Assembly: GCA_041941305.1 (NCBI GenBank)
Contig: JBGTQJ010000021.1
Location: forward strand, 1 to 64,000
Source: JANSWP01 sp041941305
GTDB lineage: Bacteria; Bacteroidota; Bacteroidia; Chitinophagales; Saprospiraceae
Length of the DNA: 64,000 bases
Direction of reading: 5' to 3'
Position 1 is the stretch's first letter; each line of letters opens with the position of its first letter. The position numbers and the translations under genes were made by a program. The notes beneath the pieces were generated by a model. It was not told the DNA's origin and made no database searches. It saw only the letters and a list, made by a program, of their open reading frames with translations. Positions 7,189 through 15,747 of this stretch are shown one piece after another.

Positions 7189-10041
7189 ATGAGGCGCCTG
7201 ATAATTTTAACCATGCTACTTTTGGCTTATACCCTCAAATTACATGCACAAACCCATTTCAATTGGGACAATGCCACGCTTTATTTTCTGCTCACCGATC
7301 GATTTCTAAATAATGATACTTCCAATGACTTTCCTTATGGACGCACTGCCGACCCGATTGGCGGTTTTCAAGGTGGGGATCTGAAAGGGATTACCCAAAA
7401 AATAAATGAGGGCTATTTTACAGATTTGGGGGTGACAGCTATATGGTTTTCAGCACCTTACGAGCAAATCCACGGTGCAGTGCCAGGTTATTGGAATTGC
7501 TATCCCTGTGATCAACACTATGCCTATCATGGCTACTATGCTTTGGATTTTACTGAAATGGATGCCAATTTCGGAACGAATGCAGATTTGACGGATTTTG
7601 TAGATGCAGCACATAGCAAAGGAATTCGGGTTATCATGGACATCGTCTTGAACCATGTGGGTTATGAGGCTGTGGCAGATGCAACAGAATTTGGTTTTGG
7701 GCCACTTGGGGATCCCTGGAAAAACCCCAACAACAGTCTTGATCCCTATCACGCTGACTGGTGCAACTGGTGGACGGACAGCAATGGGGTGTCCTGGATC
7801 CGCAAGGGAGATGACAGCTCAGACTATTGTGCGGAAGCCTGTGGTGGTGGTGACCTGACACTCTGCCTGGCAGGCTTGCCGTATATTCGGACGGAGATGA
7901 CAACGGCTGTAGCCTTACCCGAAATTTTAAAAACCAAATGGGATACTACTAAAGAGGCAGCAGAATTGGTAGAATTGGATACTTTTTTCAACCAAAGTGG
8001 GCTACCTCGTACGCCAGCGAATCACATCATTAAGTGGCTAACAGATTGGGTCCGGGAATATGGAATTGATGGTTTTCGGATTGATACCTACAAACATGTC
8101 GAAAGAGCGATTTGGGGAGACCTAAAGACACAAGCCCAGTTAGCTTTTCAGGATTGGAAGACTGCGAATCCCAGCAAAGTTTTGGATACCTTGGATTTTT
8201 GGATGGTTGGTGAATGGTTTGGGCATGGACCTGATAAAAATACCGAAGCAGCGACGACTGGTAAAACCGATGCGCTTATTAATTTTAACTTCCAGGGGCA
8301 GGGCGGTGATCCTTCAAGTTTGGACAATACATACACTTCCTACGCTGCGATTGCGAGCGATCCAGATTGGAATTTTGTAAGCTACGTTTCCTCCCATGAC
8401 ACTTATATGTTTGATCGTAGCGATCTTTATGATGCCGCCACTTCGTTACTATTATCACCAGGAGCAGTTCAGATTTATTATGGAGATGAAACAAATCGTC
8501 AGCCGGGAAGTACTGGGAGTGACCAGGATACTCGCACTATGATGAATTGGGGCAGTATGGATACTGTTTTGTTGGAGCACTGGCAAAAACTTGGTCAATT
8601 TCGTCGGGATCATCCAGCTATTGGAGCAGGCAGTCATGTCAAATTGGGGGATAACCCTTATACTTTCAAACGCGATTTTTCCAATACCGATACTTGTGAT
8701 TTAGTAGTGGTATCAGTGGGAGCTTCAGGAAGTACGACAATTGACGTATCTAATGTTTTTCAAGAGGGAGCTACTTTGCGAGATGCATATACAGGGGACA
8801 CGGTAAATGTTAGTAGTGGTAGTGTCACTTTCATGCCACACGCGAATGGAGTAATTTTAATTGAGCAGTTGACTTCAACAGGTTGCCTGCCCACTGTGAC
8901 TTTCGAATCACAGCCTCCGAATGCTCCGGGTGATTGGTATGACCCCGATTCTTTAAAAGTTGCTATTAATGCGACTGTACCAGGTAGTGAATCCATGAGC
9001 ATTTTTTATACCACTAATGGCACTACGCCCACGACATCTTCTACGCTCTATGATTCACCAATTCTTTTTAACAATCCGACTGACCTGGATCTCAAAGCCA
9101 TCGCTTGTACAGATACCACAAATGTTTGCTCTCCAGTGGCAGTCCAGCGATATTTAGTAGGGAATATTCCAGGGTTCACTGTTTATTTCAAACGACCTGC
9201 AAGCTGGTCTGTTACACCCAAAATCTATTATTGGGATGCCGAACCCCAAGGCAATCTACCGAATGGCACTTGGCCAGGTGTTGATATGACAGCAGAATGT
9301 GATGATTGGTTTTCTTATACGTTTACCAATATTTTGAGTACGAATATTATTTTCAATAATGGCAGCGGTGGTGGGACAAATCAGACAAATGACCTCTTTG
9401 CTGACCAAAATTCTTATTACGATTTTCCGGTTTCACAGAGTAGCAATTACAGTATGGTTAATGGCACGCCGAATACTGGCTGCTTTGCCCCAACAGCCTG
9501 TTTTTCGGCAAATCCGACCACAGGAGCTTCTCCTTTGACAGTGAACTTCGATGCCAGTTGTTCAACCACACCCTCAGGCACTTCAATTACGAATTACAAT
9601 TGGGATTTTGGTGATGGCAGCTTTCAGGGGAGTGGCAGCAATCCGAACCATACCTATACAAATAACGGCATTTTTACCGTCACCCTGACCGTCACCAATG
9701 ACTCAACCGAAACGGATACAGCGACTATGATGATTACTATTGATTCGAGTAATCCCATTACCGTTTATTTTGAAAAACCCTACCTCCTGGTTTATCCAAA
9801 CCCTACTAGCGATGAACTACACATTCAAATACAAACTGCAAGTCCTCAACCCGTGGAAATCACCATTCACGATGCATTGGGCAAGTTGATTTATCAAAAT
9901 GAGGAAAAGATTAACTCTTTTGATTTTCAAACATCAGTTGATGTTTCCCATTTTCCTTCAGGGGTTTATTGGTTGAAAGTTCGATTTGTGGAAAAAGGGA
10001 ACTGGCAGGTAGTTCAGTTTGTGAAGGGGGGGAGATTTTAA
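7189..10041 (+). CDS. T9SS-secreted GH13 alpha-amylase with CBM26-like and PKD domains
   Basis: A secreted starch/alpha-glucan hydrolase of 950 residues. The start at 7189 is chosen because it gives a clean signal peptide (MRRLIILTMLLLAYTLKLHA); the open frame extends 30 residues further up only through a TTG. GH13 conserved regions are intact: region I DIVLNH (about 151), region II GFRIDTYKH with nucleophile Asp near 300, region III VGEW with acid Glu near 341, and region IV SSHD near 403. After the barrel come a chitobiase-type beta domain (about 565-660), a CBM26-like starch-binding module with IYYWDAEP and WPGVDMT (about 665-760), a PKD domain with WDFGDG (about 765-855), and a type A sorting domain (YPNPTSDELHI). 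It should act outside the cell or on its surface. It has no SusCD partners nearby. Confidence 0.93.
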   Translation: MRRLIILTMLLLAYTLKLHAQTHFNWDNATLYFLLTDRFLNNDTSNDFPYGRTADPIGGFQGGDLKGITQKINEGYFTDLGVTAIWFSAPYEQIHGAVPGYWNCYPCDQHYAYHGYYALDFTEMDANFGTNADLTDFVDAAHSKGIRVIMDIVLNHVGYEAVADATEFGFGPLGDPWKNPNNSLDPYHADWCNWWTDSNGVSWIRKGDDSSDYCAEACGGGDLTLCLAGLPYIRTEMTTAVALPEILKTKWDTTKEAAELVELDTFFNQSGLPRTPANHIIKWLTDWVREYGIDGFRIDTYKHVERAIWGDLKTQAQLAFQDWKTANPSKVLDTLDFWMVGEWFGHGPDKNTEAATTGKTDALINFNFQGQGGDPSSLDNTYTSYAAIASDPDWNFVSYVSSHDTYMFDRSDLYDAATSLLLSPGAVQIYYGDETNRQPGSTGSDQDTRTMMNWGSMDTVLLEHWQKLGQFRRDHPAIGAGSHVKLGDNPYTFKRDFSNTDTCDLVVVSVGASGSTTIDVSNVFQEGATLRDAYTGDTVNVSSGSVTFMPHANGVILIEQLTSTGCLPTVTFESQPPNAPGDWYDPDSLKVAINATVPGSESMSIFYTTNGTTPTTSSTLYDSPILFNNPTDLDLKAIACTDTTNVCSPVAVQRYLVGNIPGFTVYFKRPASWSVTPKIYYWDAEPQGNLPNGTWPGVDMTAECDDWFSYTFTNILSTNIIFNNGSGGGTNQTNDLFADQNSYYDFPVSQSSNYSMVNGTPNTGCFAPTACFSANPTTGASPLTVNFDASCSTTPSGTSITNYNWDFGDGSFQGSGSNPNHTYTNNGIFTVTLTVTNDSTETDTATMMITIDSSNPITVYFEKPYLLVYPNPTSDELHIQIQTASPQPVEITIHDALGKLIYQNEEKINSFDFQTSVDVSHFPSGVYWLKVRFVEKGNWQVVQFVKGGRF

Positions 10042-10059
10042 GAATACTTGTCATAATCC

Positions 10060-10830
10060 TTAAATAGTATAGGATCGGTTTAATAAATTTCTCTTATCCT
10101 CAAAATAACAAATCGAATAAGGAGGTCCTACTCCTTCTCCATTAGTGGATTTATAAGATATCCACATTGGAGAACTTTTCAATGGAAGTCTTTCGTTATC
10201 TTTTTGTTTGATTGTGGAAAAGCCATACAAGGTTTTATGATCCTTGTTTTTTATTAATTCCAAAAATTCTTCTCTTTTCCTACCATCAGTTGTGACTTTA
10301 AAATAAAATTTTTCCTGCTTTCTCCTCCAAAAATAATTTGTAGTAACAATTGATAGGTTAGCAATAGCTCCAAGAAAACTAAAAATCATTACTATAATTA
10401 AACCCGCTTCCCAAAAACTATCCAATTCTTTAAATATATTGACGATGGCTCCAAAAAAACTGGTCTTTAATTGTACCATTTTCCATACTATTGGACCACA
10501 AAACAAGATAATACAAAATAGTATCAGCCCAATATTATTAATGAGGTTCGCTTTGTGATTCTTTTTAATCCAATTGGAAAGTTTTGATTCATTATTTTTT
10601 AGTTTCTTTTTATCAATTTCAACAATAAAAAATTGTTCACAGATAAAATCGTCAGTTTCAAATTTTCCAGTAAAGAGGTTATCATCGAAGTTAATATAGA
10701 AATGTTCAGGGAAACTCTGGTAGGTATAGGTATTTTGAAATTGGTTATTTCCAATAATTTGAGTAGTATAATTTTTTGAATATTTTCTTGTCTCAAGTGT
10801 AATTTCAATTCGTTTAATTTGGTGGTCCAT
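10060..10830 (-). CDS. Hypothetical membrane protein
   Basis: A 256-residue protein that I do not recognise. The N-terminal third is soluble and beta-rich (ITLETRKYSKNY... then HFYINFDDNLFTGKFETDDF). It is followed by two hydrophobic helices, NIGLILFCIILFCGPIVW (about 96-113) and AGLIIVMIFSFLGAIANLSI (about 141-160), and a polar C-terminal half. It ends 18 bp from the convergent amylase gene. Base composition is more A+T-rich than its neighbours. Confidence 0.6.
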   Translation of the reverse strand: MDHQIKRIEITLETRKYSKNYTTQIIGNNQFQNTYTYQSFPEHFYINFDDNLFTGKFETDDFICEQFFIVEIDKKKLKNNESKLSNWIKKNHKANLINNIGLILFCIILFCGPIVWKMVQLKTSFFGAIVNIFKELDSFWEAGLIIVMIFSFLGAIANLSIVTTNYFWRRKQEKFYFKVTTDGRKREEFLELIKNKDHKTLYGFSTIKQKDNERLPLKSSPMWISYKSTNGEGVGPPYSICYFEDKRNLLNRSYTI

Positions 10831-11219
10831 ATACCTTTATTTACTCATTTCAAATGATAATCTTTGCTTGAAAGTACCTTTTTTTGAATAATATCAATAA
10901 TATTTTGGAAAGTAAAAACTTGTTTGAGAAAAAGGTTCTACATACCTGTCACCAATCACATTCCAGTTGCTTTTTGGAAAATATTTTTTGCTTCTCCAGG
11001 CTTTATCCACCGTTAATCATTTACACCACTACGAGGAACCAAACCATAAATTTTGATTTTTATAAAAAATGGATGGTGAATCCAAATTTTATTTCGAATA
11101 ATTTGAATTCATCTTGCTTATGTTTCAATTGGAATTTTCTCATAACAGGATTGGTTATTTTTTGCATGCTTCACAAAAGCATTTCACCTTTGTAGAGTCT
11201 TAAAAAGAACACAACAATT
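10831..11219. other. Intergenic region without recognised gene
   Basis: This 389-bp A+T-rich stretch lies between divergent genes. I see no convincing coding sequence, RNA or strong hairpin. The only suggestive element is the promoter-like sequence at 11161-11192. Confidence 0.5.
11161..11192 (+). promoter_or_regulatory. Possible Bacteroidota-type promoter
   Basis: TTTG at 11161-11164 and CACCTTTG at 11185-11192 are spaced 20 bp apart. This resembles the Bacteroidota -33 TTTG / -7 TAnnTTTG arrangement with one mismatch in the -7 element. It lies 28 bp before the gene at 11220. Confidence 0.35.
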
Positions 11220-11804
11220 ATGAACTCCGAAAAAAAAGCACCCAACATCATCGCCCTCATTTTCGTTGGCAGCATGCTCTGTGCCGCTGGATTTCAATAT
11301 TTTTTACCATTGAAAATGACGACTGAAAATGAGACCAATTATACATTGGAATATGAGCATATTCACAGTATTCAGCCAGACCATCAGGAGCAAACTTTTT
11401 ATGTAACTTTTAAGGATGGCCGAACCATCCGGTCTAAAGAGGGATTCGACTACTTCGAAACCAAATCGGGTTTCAATATCAATGACTATTCTGAAAAGAT
11501 TAAAACTTCAAAAAATATTGCGATTAATGCCCTTGATTTTGGTACTTCTGACCACTGTGATCCCCATGTCGGTGATTACAATGTATTTGAGATACATTCT
11601 TTTATTCAAATTGATCCCACATACTTTATTGTGTTACACGAGGGAAATATCGCGACCTGTTCTTGTGATGACGAAGATGTACTAAAAGGGCGAGTGCCTG
11701 CTTGTCCCTGGGAGCACCACAGATTGAAAATGGAAATCCTCAACAGAATGCGACAATGCGATTTGGGAGATTGGATTCCCATTGAAGAATGTTCGCCTTA
11801 CTGA
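11220..11804 (+). CDS. Hypothetical single-pass membrane-anchored protein
   Basis: A 194-residue protein of unknown function. An N-terminal hydrophobic helix (IIALIFVGSMLCAAGFQYF, about residues 10-28) would anchor it, leaving a soluble domain outside the cytoplasm. The C-terminal half has several cysteines (CDPHVGD, CSCDDED, PACPWEHH, RQCDLGDW, EECSPY) that could form disulfides or bind metal. It is followed after a hairpin by the DUF697-like gene at 11925. No family recognised. Confidence 0.6.
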   Translation: MNSEKKAPNIIALIFVGSMLCAAGFQYFLPLKMTTENETNYTLEYEHIHSIQPDHQEQTFYVTFKDGRTIRSKEGFDYFETKSGFNINDYSEKIKTSKNIAINALDFGTSDHCDPHVGDYNVFEIHSFIQIDPTYFIVLHEGNIATCSCDDEDVLKGRVPACPWEHHRLKMEILNRMRQCDLGDWIPIEECSPY

Positions 11805-11838
11805 AAAAGATCATACTCTCCTGAGCGTTTTGAATTCA

Positions 11839-11892
11839 GGGTTCCCAATTCAGAATTACGATAAAATATCATCAACTCTGAACTGGGAACCC
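11839..11892. repeat. Intergenic inverted repeat
   Basis: A 16-bp stem GGGTTCCCAATTCAGA / TCTGAACTGGGAACCC (one G-T mismatch) with a 22-nt loop, between the genes at 11220 and 11925. It is followed by further CCCAGAAC words that resemble the CTGGGT-type word repeats near 14 kb. It has no T-run, so it is probably not a simple terminator. Confidence 0.7.
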
Positions 11893-11924
11893 AGAACCCA
11901 GAACAATCTTAAACCCTAATAATT

Positions 11925-12515
11925 ATGACTGACCAACAAAAATTTGATCGCGCAAATGAAATCATCAAAAATCACGTTCTGCTGTCTATGGGGGCAGGTT
12001 TGATTCCAATTTTTGCTTTGGATCTCATTGCTGTTACCGGCATTCAAATGGACATGCTGCGACAACTCTCCAAATTGTATGAAGTTTCTTACTCTGACAA
12101 TTCCGGTAAAAGCTTTGTTTCTGCTTTGACTGGAAGCTCGCTGGCACGTATTGGAGCCAGTGCCATCAAAGCAATTCCAGGTTTCGGAACTATTTTCGGT
12201 GGTGTATCCATGGCTGCTTTATCTGGTGCTTCGACTTACGCAGTTGGGCAAGTGTTTAATTCTCATTTCAAGGAAGGCGGAGATTTGTCTGACTTTGACC
12301 CTTTGAGCGCCAAAAGCCAGTACAAAACTGAAATGGAAAAAGGCAAAGACCTGGCAAATCAGTGGAAAGAAGAAGCCGAACAAAAAGAAGCTGAAACGAA
12401 CAAGGAAGAAGACATTTTCAAAAAGCTGGAACGCCTTGGCGAATTGAAAGAGAAAGGCGTTTTGTCTGATAAGGAGTTTAAAGAATTGAAAGAAAAGTTG
12501 TTAGCTGAGTTATAG
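11925..12515 (+). CDS. DUF697/EcsC-like protein with C-terminal SHOCT-like helix
   Basis: A 196-residue protein. The first 110 residues hold two amphipathic or membrane-associating helical segments rich in Gly and Ala (GAGLIPIFALDLIAVTGIQ near 23-41; AIPGFGTIFGGVSMAALSGA near 86-105), a pattern seen in DUF697 proteins. A charged coiled-coil linker (about 130-165) leads into LERLGELKEKGVLSDKEFKE, a typical SHOCT short C-terminal domain. It is probably membrane-associated and oligomeric. Function unknown. A strong terminator follows at 12568-12599. Confidence 0.75.
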   Translation: MTDQQKFDRANEIIKNHVLLSMGAGLIPIFALDLIAVTGIQMDMLRQLSKLYEVSYSDNSGKSFVSALTGSSLARIGASAIKAIPGFGTIFGGVSMAALSGASTYAVGQVFNSHFKEGGDLSDFDPLSAKSQYKTEMEKGKDLANQWKEEAEQKEAETNKEEDIFKKLERLGELKEKGVLSDKEFKELKEKLLAEL

Positions 12516-12567
12516 AATTCCTAATAAAGAAAAACTAAATCCACTTATTTTTTTCGGAAAACCTTTG

Positions 12568-12599
12568 AGTGTGGAGCCATTACCCTCCACACTTTTTTT
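12568..12599 (+). terminator. Intrinsic terminator
   Basis: A stem AGTGTGGAG/CTCCACACT with an 8-nt loop followed directly by seven Ts. It ends the transcript of the gene at 11925. Confidence 0.85.
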
Positions 12600-12716
12600 G
12601 TTTGCAGAAGTTCAGAAATAACTATTATTGCTAATTTGGTCGAAAGGTGAACAATTTTTGGTTTTTTGTATTAGTATGTACTTATGACTCTTTTCATCCT
12701 TCTCAATATTCTTTTT

Positions 12717-13175
12717 ATGCAACATCAAAAAATAGCTGTTGGTGATAAAGTACCTGCTTTTGAATTAATGAATCAACACAATGAACTGGTCTCCAGTGAA
12801 TCCTTTATTGGTAGACCTCATGTAATTTATTTTTACCCAAAAGACGATACTCCCGGGTGTACAGCTGAAGCCTGTTCTTTTCGTGATCAATATGAAGACT
12901 TTAAAGATATCGGTGCTGAAGTCATTGGAATTAGTGCAGATAGTCCTCAATCACACCGGGATTTTGCTGCCAAGCACAATTTGCCCTTTATCCTATTAAG
13001 TGATAAGGGAAATGAGGTTCGAAAACAATTTGGTGTACCCAAAAGCTTTTTCGGGTTGTTGCCAGGGAGAGTGACTTATATTATTGATGATCGGGGGATT
13101 GTAAAGCATATTTTTGATTCTCAAATGGGGGTGAAAAAGCATGTAAAGGAAGCGATAGAACATTTGCAAAACTAG
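12717..13175 (+). CDS. bcp: Thioredoxin-dependent peroxiredoxin, Bcp/PrxQ type
   Basis: A 152-residue peroxidase reducing hydroperoxides with thioredoxin. The active-site motif DDTPGCTAEACSFRD carries the peroxidatic Cys48 and, five residues on, the resolving Cys53, the spacing of atypical 2-Cys BCP/PrxQ enzymes. The start at 12717 gives the standard N-terminus (MQHQKIAVGDKVPAF). An in-frame ATG at 12684 would add 11 hydrophobic residues (MTLFILLNILF), so a membrane-targeted form is possible but less likely. It is cytoplasmic under the preferred start. Confidence 0.92.
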   Translation: MQHQKIAVGDKVPAFELMNQHNELVSSESFIGRPHVIYFYPKDDTPGCTAEACSFRDQYEDFKDIGAEVIGISADSPQSHRDFAAKHNLPFILLSDKGNEVRKQFGVPKSFFGLLPGRVTYIIDDRGIVKHIFDSQMGVKKHVKEAIEHLQN

Positions 13176-13234
13176 GCGCAGGACGCCTAAGGAAAGCGGT
13201 GCCTGAAATTCAATCAACAACAATTTCAAAAATT

Positions 13235-13254
13235 CACGGCTTTGGAAAGCCGTG
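13235..13254. repeat. Small palindrome of the CACGGYTYT family
   Basis: CACGGCTTTGGAAAGCCGTG, 20 bp, just before the cupin gene. It has the same arms (CACGG...CCGTG) as the tandem palindromes at 63391-63505, so it appears to be a dispersed intergenic element. Confidence 0.65.
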
Positions 13255-13270
13255 CTACCTAACTATCATT

Positions 13271-13594
13271 ATGAAAATCCAGGATTTAAAAACCATCTCT
13301 GAAGTAGAAGTCTTCCCCGGTTTCTTTGGCAAGCTCATTCATTCTGAGAAAATGACCATTGCCCATTGGCGTATTCTCGAAAAAGCGACTGTACCTACTC
13401 ATCACCACATTCATGAGCAAGTTGTCCATGTTTTGGAGGGAGAACTGGAATTAATTGTGGACGGGAAATCTCATTTGATGAATGCTGGTTCTGTTTTTGT
13501 GATTCCTTCCAATGTTCCCCATTCGGCAATAGGAATTACAGCCTGTAAAGTCATAGATACCTTTTGCCCGGTGAGGGAAGATTATCAATTTTAG
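13271..13594 (+). CDS. Single-domain cupin protein
   Basis: A 107-residue small cupin. Metal-binding motif 1 is visible as HHHIHEQVVHVLEGELEL, with His residues and Glu in the usual order, and motif 2 as PSNVPHSA. The start at 13271 is chosen because the 24 residues upstream run through the palindrome at 13235 and do not look like protein. Small cupins of this type bind a divalent metal and may act as sugar isomerases, dioxygenases or ligand sensors; the sequence does not decide. It sits 96 bp after the peroxiredoxin and 19 bp before a lipoprotein gene, so co-transcription is possible. Confidence 0.8.
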   Translation: MKIQDLKTISEVEVFPGFFGKLIHSEKMTIAHWRILEKATVPTHHHIHEQVVHVLEGELELIVDGKSHLMNAGSVFVIPSNVPHSAIGITACKVIDTFCPVREDYQF

Positions 13595-13613
13595 AACATT
13601 TAAAAGATTGGAA

Positions 13614-13988
13614 ATGAATAATCTATACCTTGTTTCTACTTTCATCTTCTTGTTGGTAGGATGCGCTAACCAGGCGTCTGAGAATAGCGGTGAACTACAA
13701 TCTGCTGAAGCCAAATCAGTTGATTACGATGGATTGGCAAAAGAACTTTGCAATTGTGTAAAACCCTTGGTTGATCTCCAAAAAAGAGTCCTTGAACTTT
13801 CCGAAAAAAGAGATACAACTGCAATAAAAGCCTTACTCATAGAAGCAGATCAAATAGGAGCCGCAGGCGATCAATGTGTGGATGGATTAGAAGAAAAATA
13901 CGGAGTGGTGAGTAGGGAAGATGAAAAAGCCTTAGCTGCTTTTAAGGCAGCTTGCCCGGAATATGCAGCGATTGTGGATATAGATTAA
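13614..13988 (+). CDS. Small lipoprotein, unknown function
   Basis: A 124-residue protein. The signal peptide ends in the lipobox LVGC (Cys near 18), followed by a Ser/Glu-rich linker and a helical domain. That domain has the cysteine pairs ELCNCV, DQCVDG and AACPEY and is close to small Bacteroidota lipoproteins with a CxC...C pattern. It should be lipid-anchored in the cell envelope. The ATG at 13614 is preferred over a TTG two codons earlier. The function is not known. Confidence 0.75.
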   Translation: MNNLYLVSTFIFLLVGCANQASENSGELQSAEAKSVDYDGLAKELCNCVKPLVDLQKRVLELSEKRDTTAIKALLIEADQIGAAGDQCVDGLEEKYGVVSREDEKALAAFKAACPEYAAIVDID

Positions 13989-13989
13989 T

Positions 13990-14042
13990 GGGTTCTGGGT
14001 GCTGGTCGCTGGTTAGCTGGGTACTTGGTCCTGGTTTCCTGG
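13990..14042. repeat. CTGGGT-word repeat, left arm
   Basis: Degenerate repeats of CTGGGT/CTGGTC/CTGGTT words directly after the lipoprotein stop. The reverse complement of the same vocabulary (ACCCAG, GACCAG) occurs at 14359-14436, so the two blocks form an imperfect inverted pair around a TPR remnant. Confidence 0.7.
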
Positions 14043-14071
14043 AGGGAGACCTAAAAAAACCCTTACAATTA

Positions 14072-14278
14072 GTGAACGAGAGCATTAGAGAAAACCCGAA
14101 AATTGAAATTGCTTATTTGGTAAAAAGATTCCTTTTTCACAAGAAAGGAGAATTTGACAAAGCAATTAAAGATTGTAATGTGCTGGCAAGGATCTCAATA
14201 AACGAACAAATGATTCAAGCTGCCGAACTTTGGACAATAAACCTTGAGCAAGAAAAGAAAAAGCATCGAATTCAATAA
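14072..14278 (+). pseudogene. TPR-protein C-terminal fragment
   Basis: About 68 residues that read like one and a half tetratricopeptide repeats (LVNESIRENPKIEIAYLVK, then HKKGEFDKAIKDCNVLA). The only initiator in a sensible place is a GTG at 14072. The frame is open further upstream only through the CTGGGT-word repeat, which translates to non-protein-like sequence. It is bracketed by the inverted word repeats at 13990-14042 and 14359-14436. Most likely it is the 3' end of a lost gene; a tiny expressed protein cannot be excluded. Confidence 0.5.
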
Positions 14279-14358
14279 AGTGCATGTAGTGATAGGCGTA
14301 CACTCCCCTATTGTTAATATTTAACCCAACCAGAAGAGGTCAATAAATACTTTCCTTT

Positions 14359-14436
14359 CCCAGTAAACCAGTACCCAGCGACCAGTACCGAGCAAACTAG
14401 GACCCAGCAAACAAGCACCTAGGACCCAGAACCCTG
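14359..14436. repeat. CTGGGT-word repeat, right arm (inverted)
   Basis: Tandem degenerate ACCCAGC/GACCAGT/AGGACCCAG words in inverse orientation to those at 13990-14042, ending three bases before the stop of the DUF819 gene. Confidence 0.7.
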
Positions 14437-14439
14437 GAA

Positions 14440-15690
14440 TTAAGAAACCGCCTGCATCAAGTAAGCACAAATCAAGGCTCCATAAGTCCCAAGTGCATAT
14501 CCCAATACTGCCATCAAAACACCTACTGGCGCCAGCGAAGGACTAAAAGCAGAAGCTACGACAGGAGCGGAAGCTGCTCCTCCTACGTTTGCCTGGCTAC
14601 CAACAGCTACAAAGAAGAAGGGCGCCTTGATGAGTTTGGCAGTTAGGAGCAAAATACCTACATGAACCAACATCCAAACGATACCAATCGCGAAAAGTCC
14701 AAGATTTTCATAGACTTCTCCCAAATTCATTTTCATTCCAATGGTCGCTACCAAAATGTAGATAAAAACGGTTCCCCAGCGAGAGGCACCTGCACCTTCG
14801 AGTTTTCTCGCTTTGGTGAAAGAAAGTCCTAAACCGACCGTAGTAGCAATAACAATGAGCCAGAAGAATTTAGACATCAATGAGGAAAGTCCCAGACCAT
14901 CCAGAGTAGCTTTAAATTGCTCCATCCAGGGAACGATGACATCAGAACCCCAATGTCCAAGTGCTGTTCCTCCAAAAGCGATTCCGAAAAGCATAAACAT
15001 GGTACGGGTTGTGGGCATTTCCAATATACTTGCGCGATAATCCGATACGCGTTTTTTCAAATCTTCAATTGCAGAAGAATCTGCTTTGAGCCATCTGTCC
15101 AGTTTATCAGAAATATTGGCGCCATAGAGCAAAAAACCCATCCAGATATTGGCGACCACGACATCTACAATTATCATGGTGGCAAATAAATTGTCTTCTA
15201 CCTCAAATATCTCCTTCATTGCAGTCTGATTTGCACCACCGCCTATCCAGCTTCCTGCAACAGTAGATAGACCCCTCCAAACGTCCTCCGGACTCGCCGG
15301 GATGAATCCTTCAGGCGCAATTCCATTGATTACCAATAAGGCAATCGGGCCACCTATGACAATACCCAGGGTAGCTGCAAAAAACATAATTAAAGCCTTG
15401 GGACCAAGGTTTTTTATCCCTTCCAAATCAATGCTTAAACACAATAAAATCAAACTTGCAGGTAGTAAATATCTGGATGCTACAAAATACAGTTGTGATC
15501 CCTCTCCCGAAATCAAACCCAAAGGCCAATGGAGTAGCGCAGGTAAAAAGTAGCAGAGTAGGAGAGGAGGAACAAATCTGTAAAATTTCTTCCAACCGGG
15601 GGTATCCAGGTGAGCTGTGTAAAAGACCCCGGCTAGGGTGAGGGCTAAAAGACCAAAAACTATTGCGTCATTCGTGAAAAATGGCTCCAT
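14440..15690 (-). CDS. DUF819 family membrane protein
   Basis: A polytopic inner-membrane protein of 416 residues with about ten hydrophobic segments, including FFAATLGIVIGGPIALLVI and WLIVIATTVGLGLSF. The DUF819 signatures WRGLSTVAGSWIGGGANQTAMKE and a Gly/Ala-rich segment near the C-terminus (VGGAASAPVVASAFSP) are present. The family is built like secondary transporters with re-entrant Gly-rich loops, but its substrate is unknown. The start at 15690 (MEPFFTND) is preferred to an ATG at 15729, because the 13 extra residues are charged and atypical of the family. The upstream gene at 15748 runs on the same strand, so they may form an operon. Confidence 0.88.
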   Translation of the reverse strand: MEPFFTNDAIVFGLLALTLAGVFYTAHLDTPGWKKFYRFVPPLLLCYFLPALLHWPLGLISGEGSQLYFVASRYLLPASLILLCLSIDLEGIKNLGPKALIMFFAATLGIVIGGPIALLVINGIAPEGFIPASPEDVWRGLSTVAGSWIGGGANQTAMKEIFEVEDNLFATMIIVDVVVANIWMGFLLYGANISDKLDRWLKADSSAIEDLKKRVSDYRASILEMPTTRTMFMLFGIAFGGTALGHWGSDVIVPWMEQFKATLDGLGLSSLMSKFFWLIVIATTVGLGLSFTKARKLEGAGASRWGTVFIYILVATIGMKMNLGEVYENLGLFAIGIVWMLVHVGILLLTAKLIKAPFFFVAVGSQANVGGAASAPVVASAFSPSLAPVGVLMAVLGYALGTYGALICAYLMQAVS

Positions 15691-15747
15691 GGCTTTCAAT
15701 TTTGTTTTGAATTTTGGCCAAAATAGCATTTTTCTTGTAAACCTAAT

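Noticed and set aside
10884..11195. Open frame of 103 codons on the plus strand
   Set aside because: Composition (many Cys, Phe, Asn, Ile, no domain pattern) looks like translated A+T-rich intergenic DNA, and it overlaps a possible promoter for the gene at 11220.
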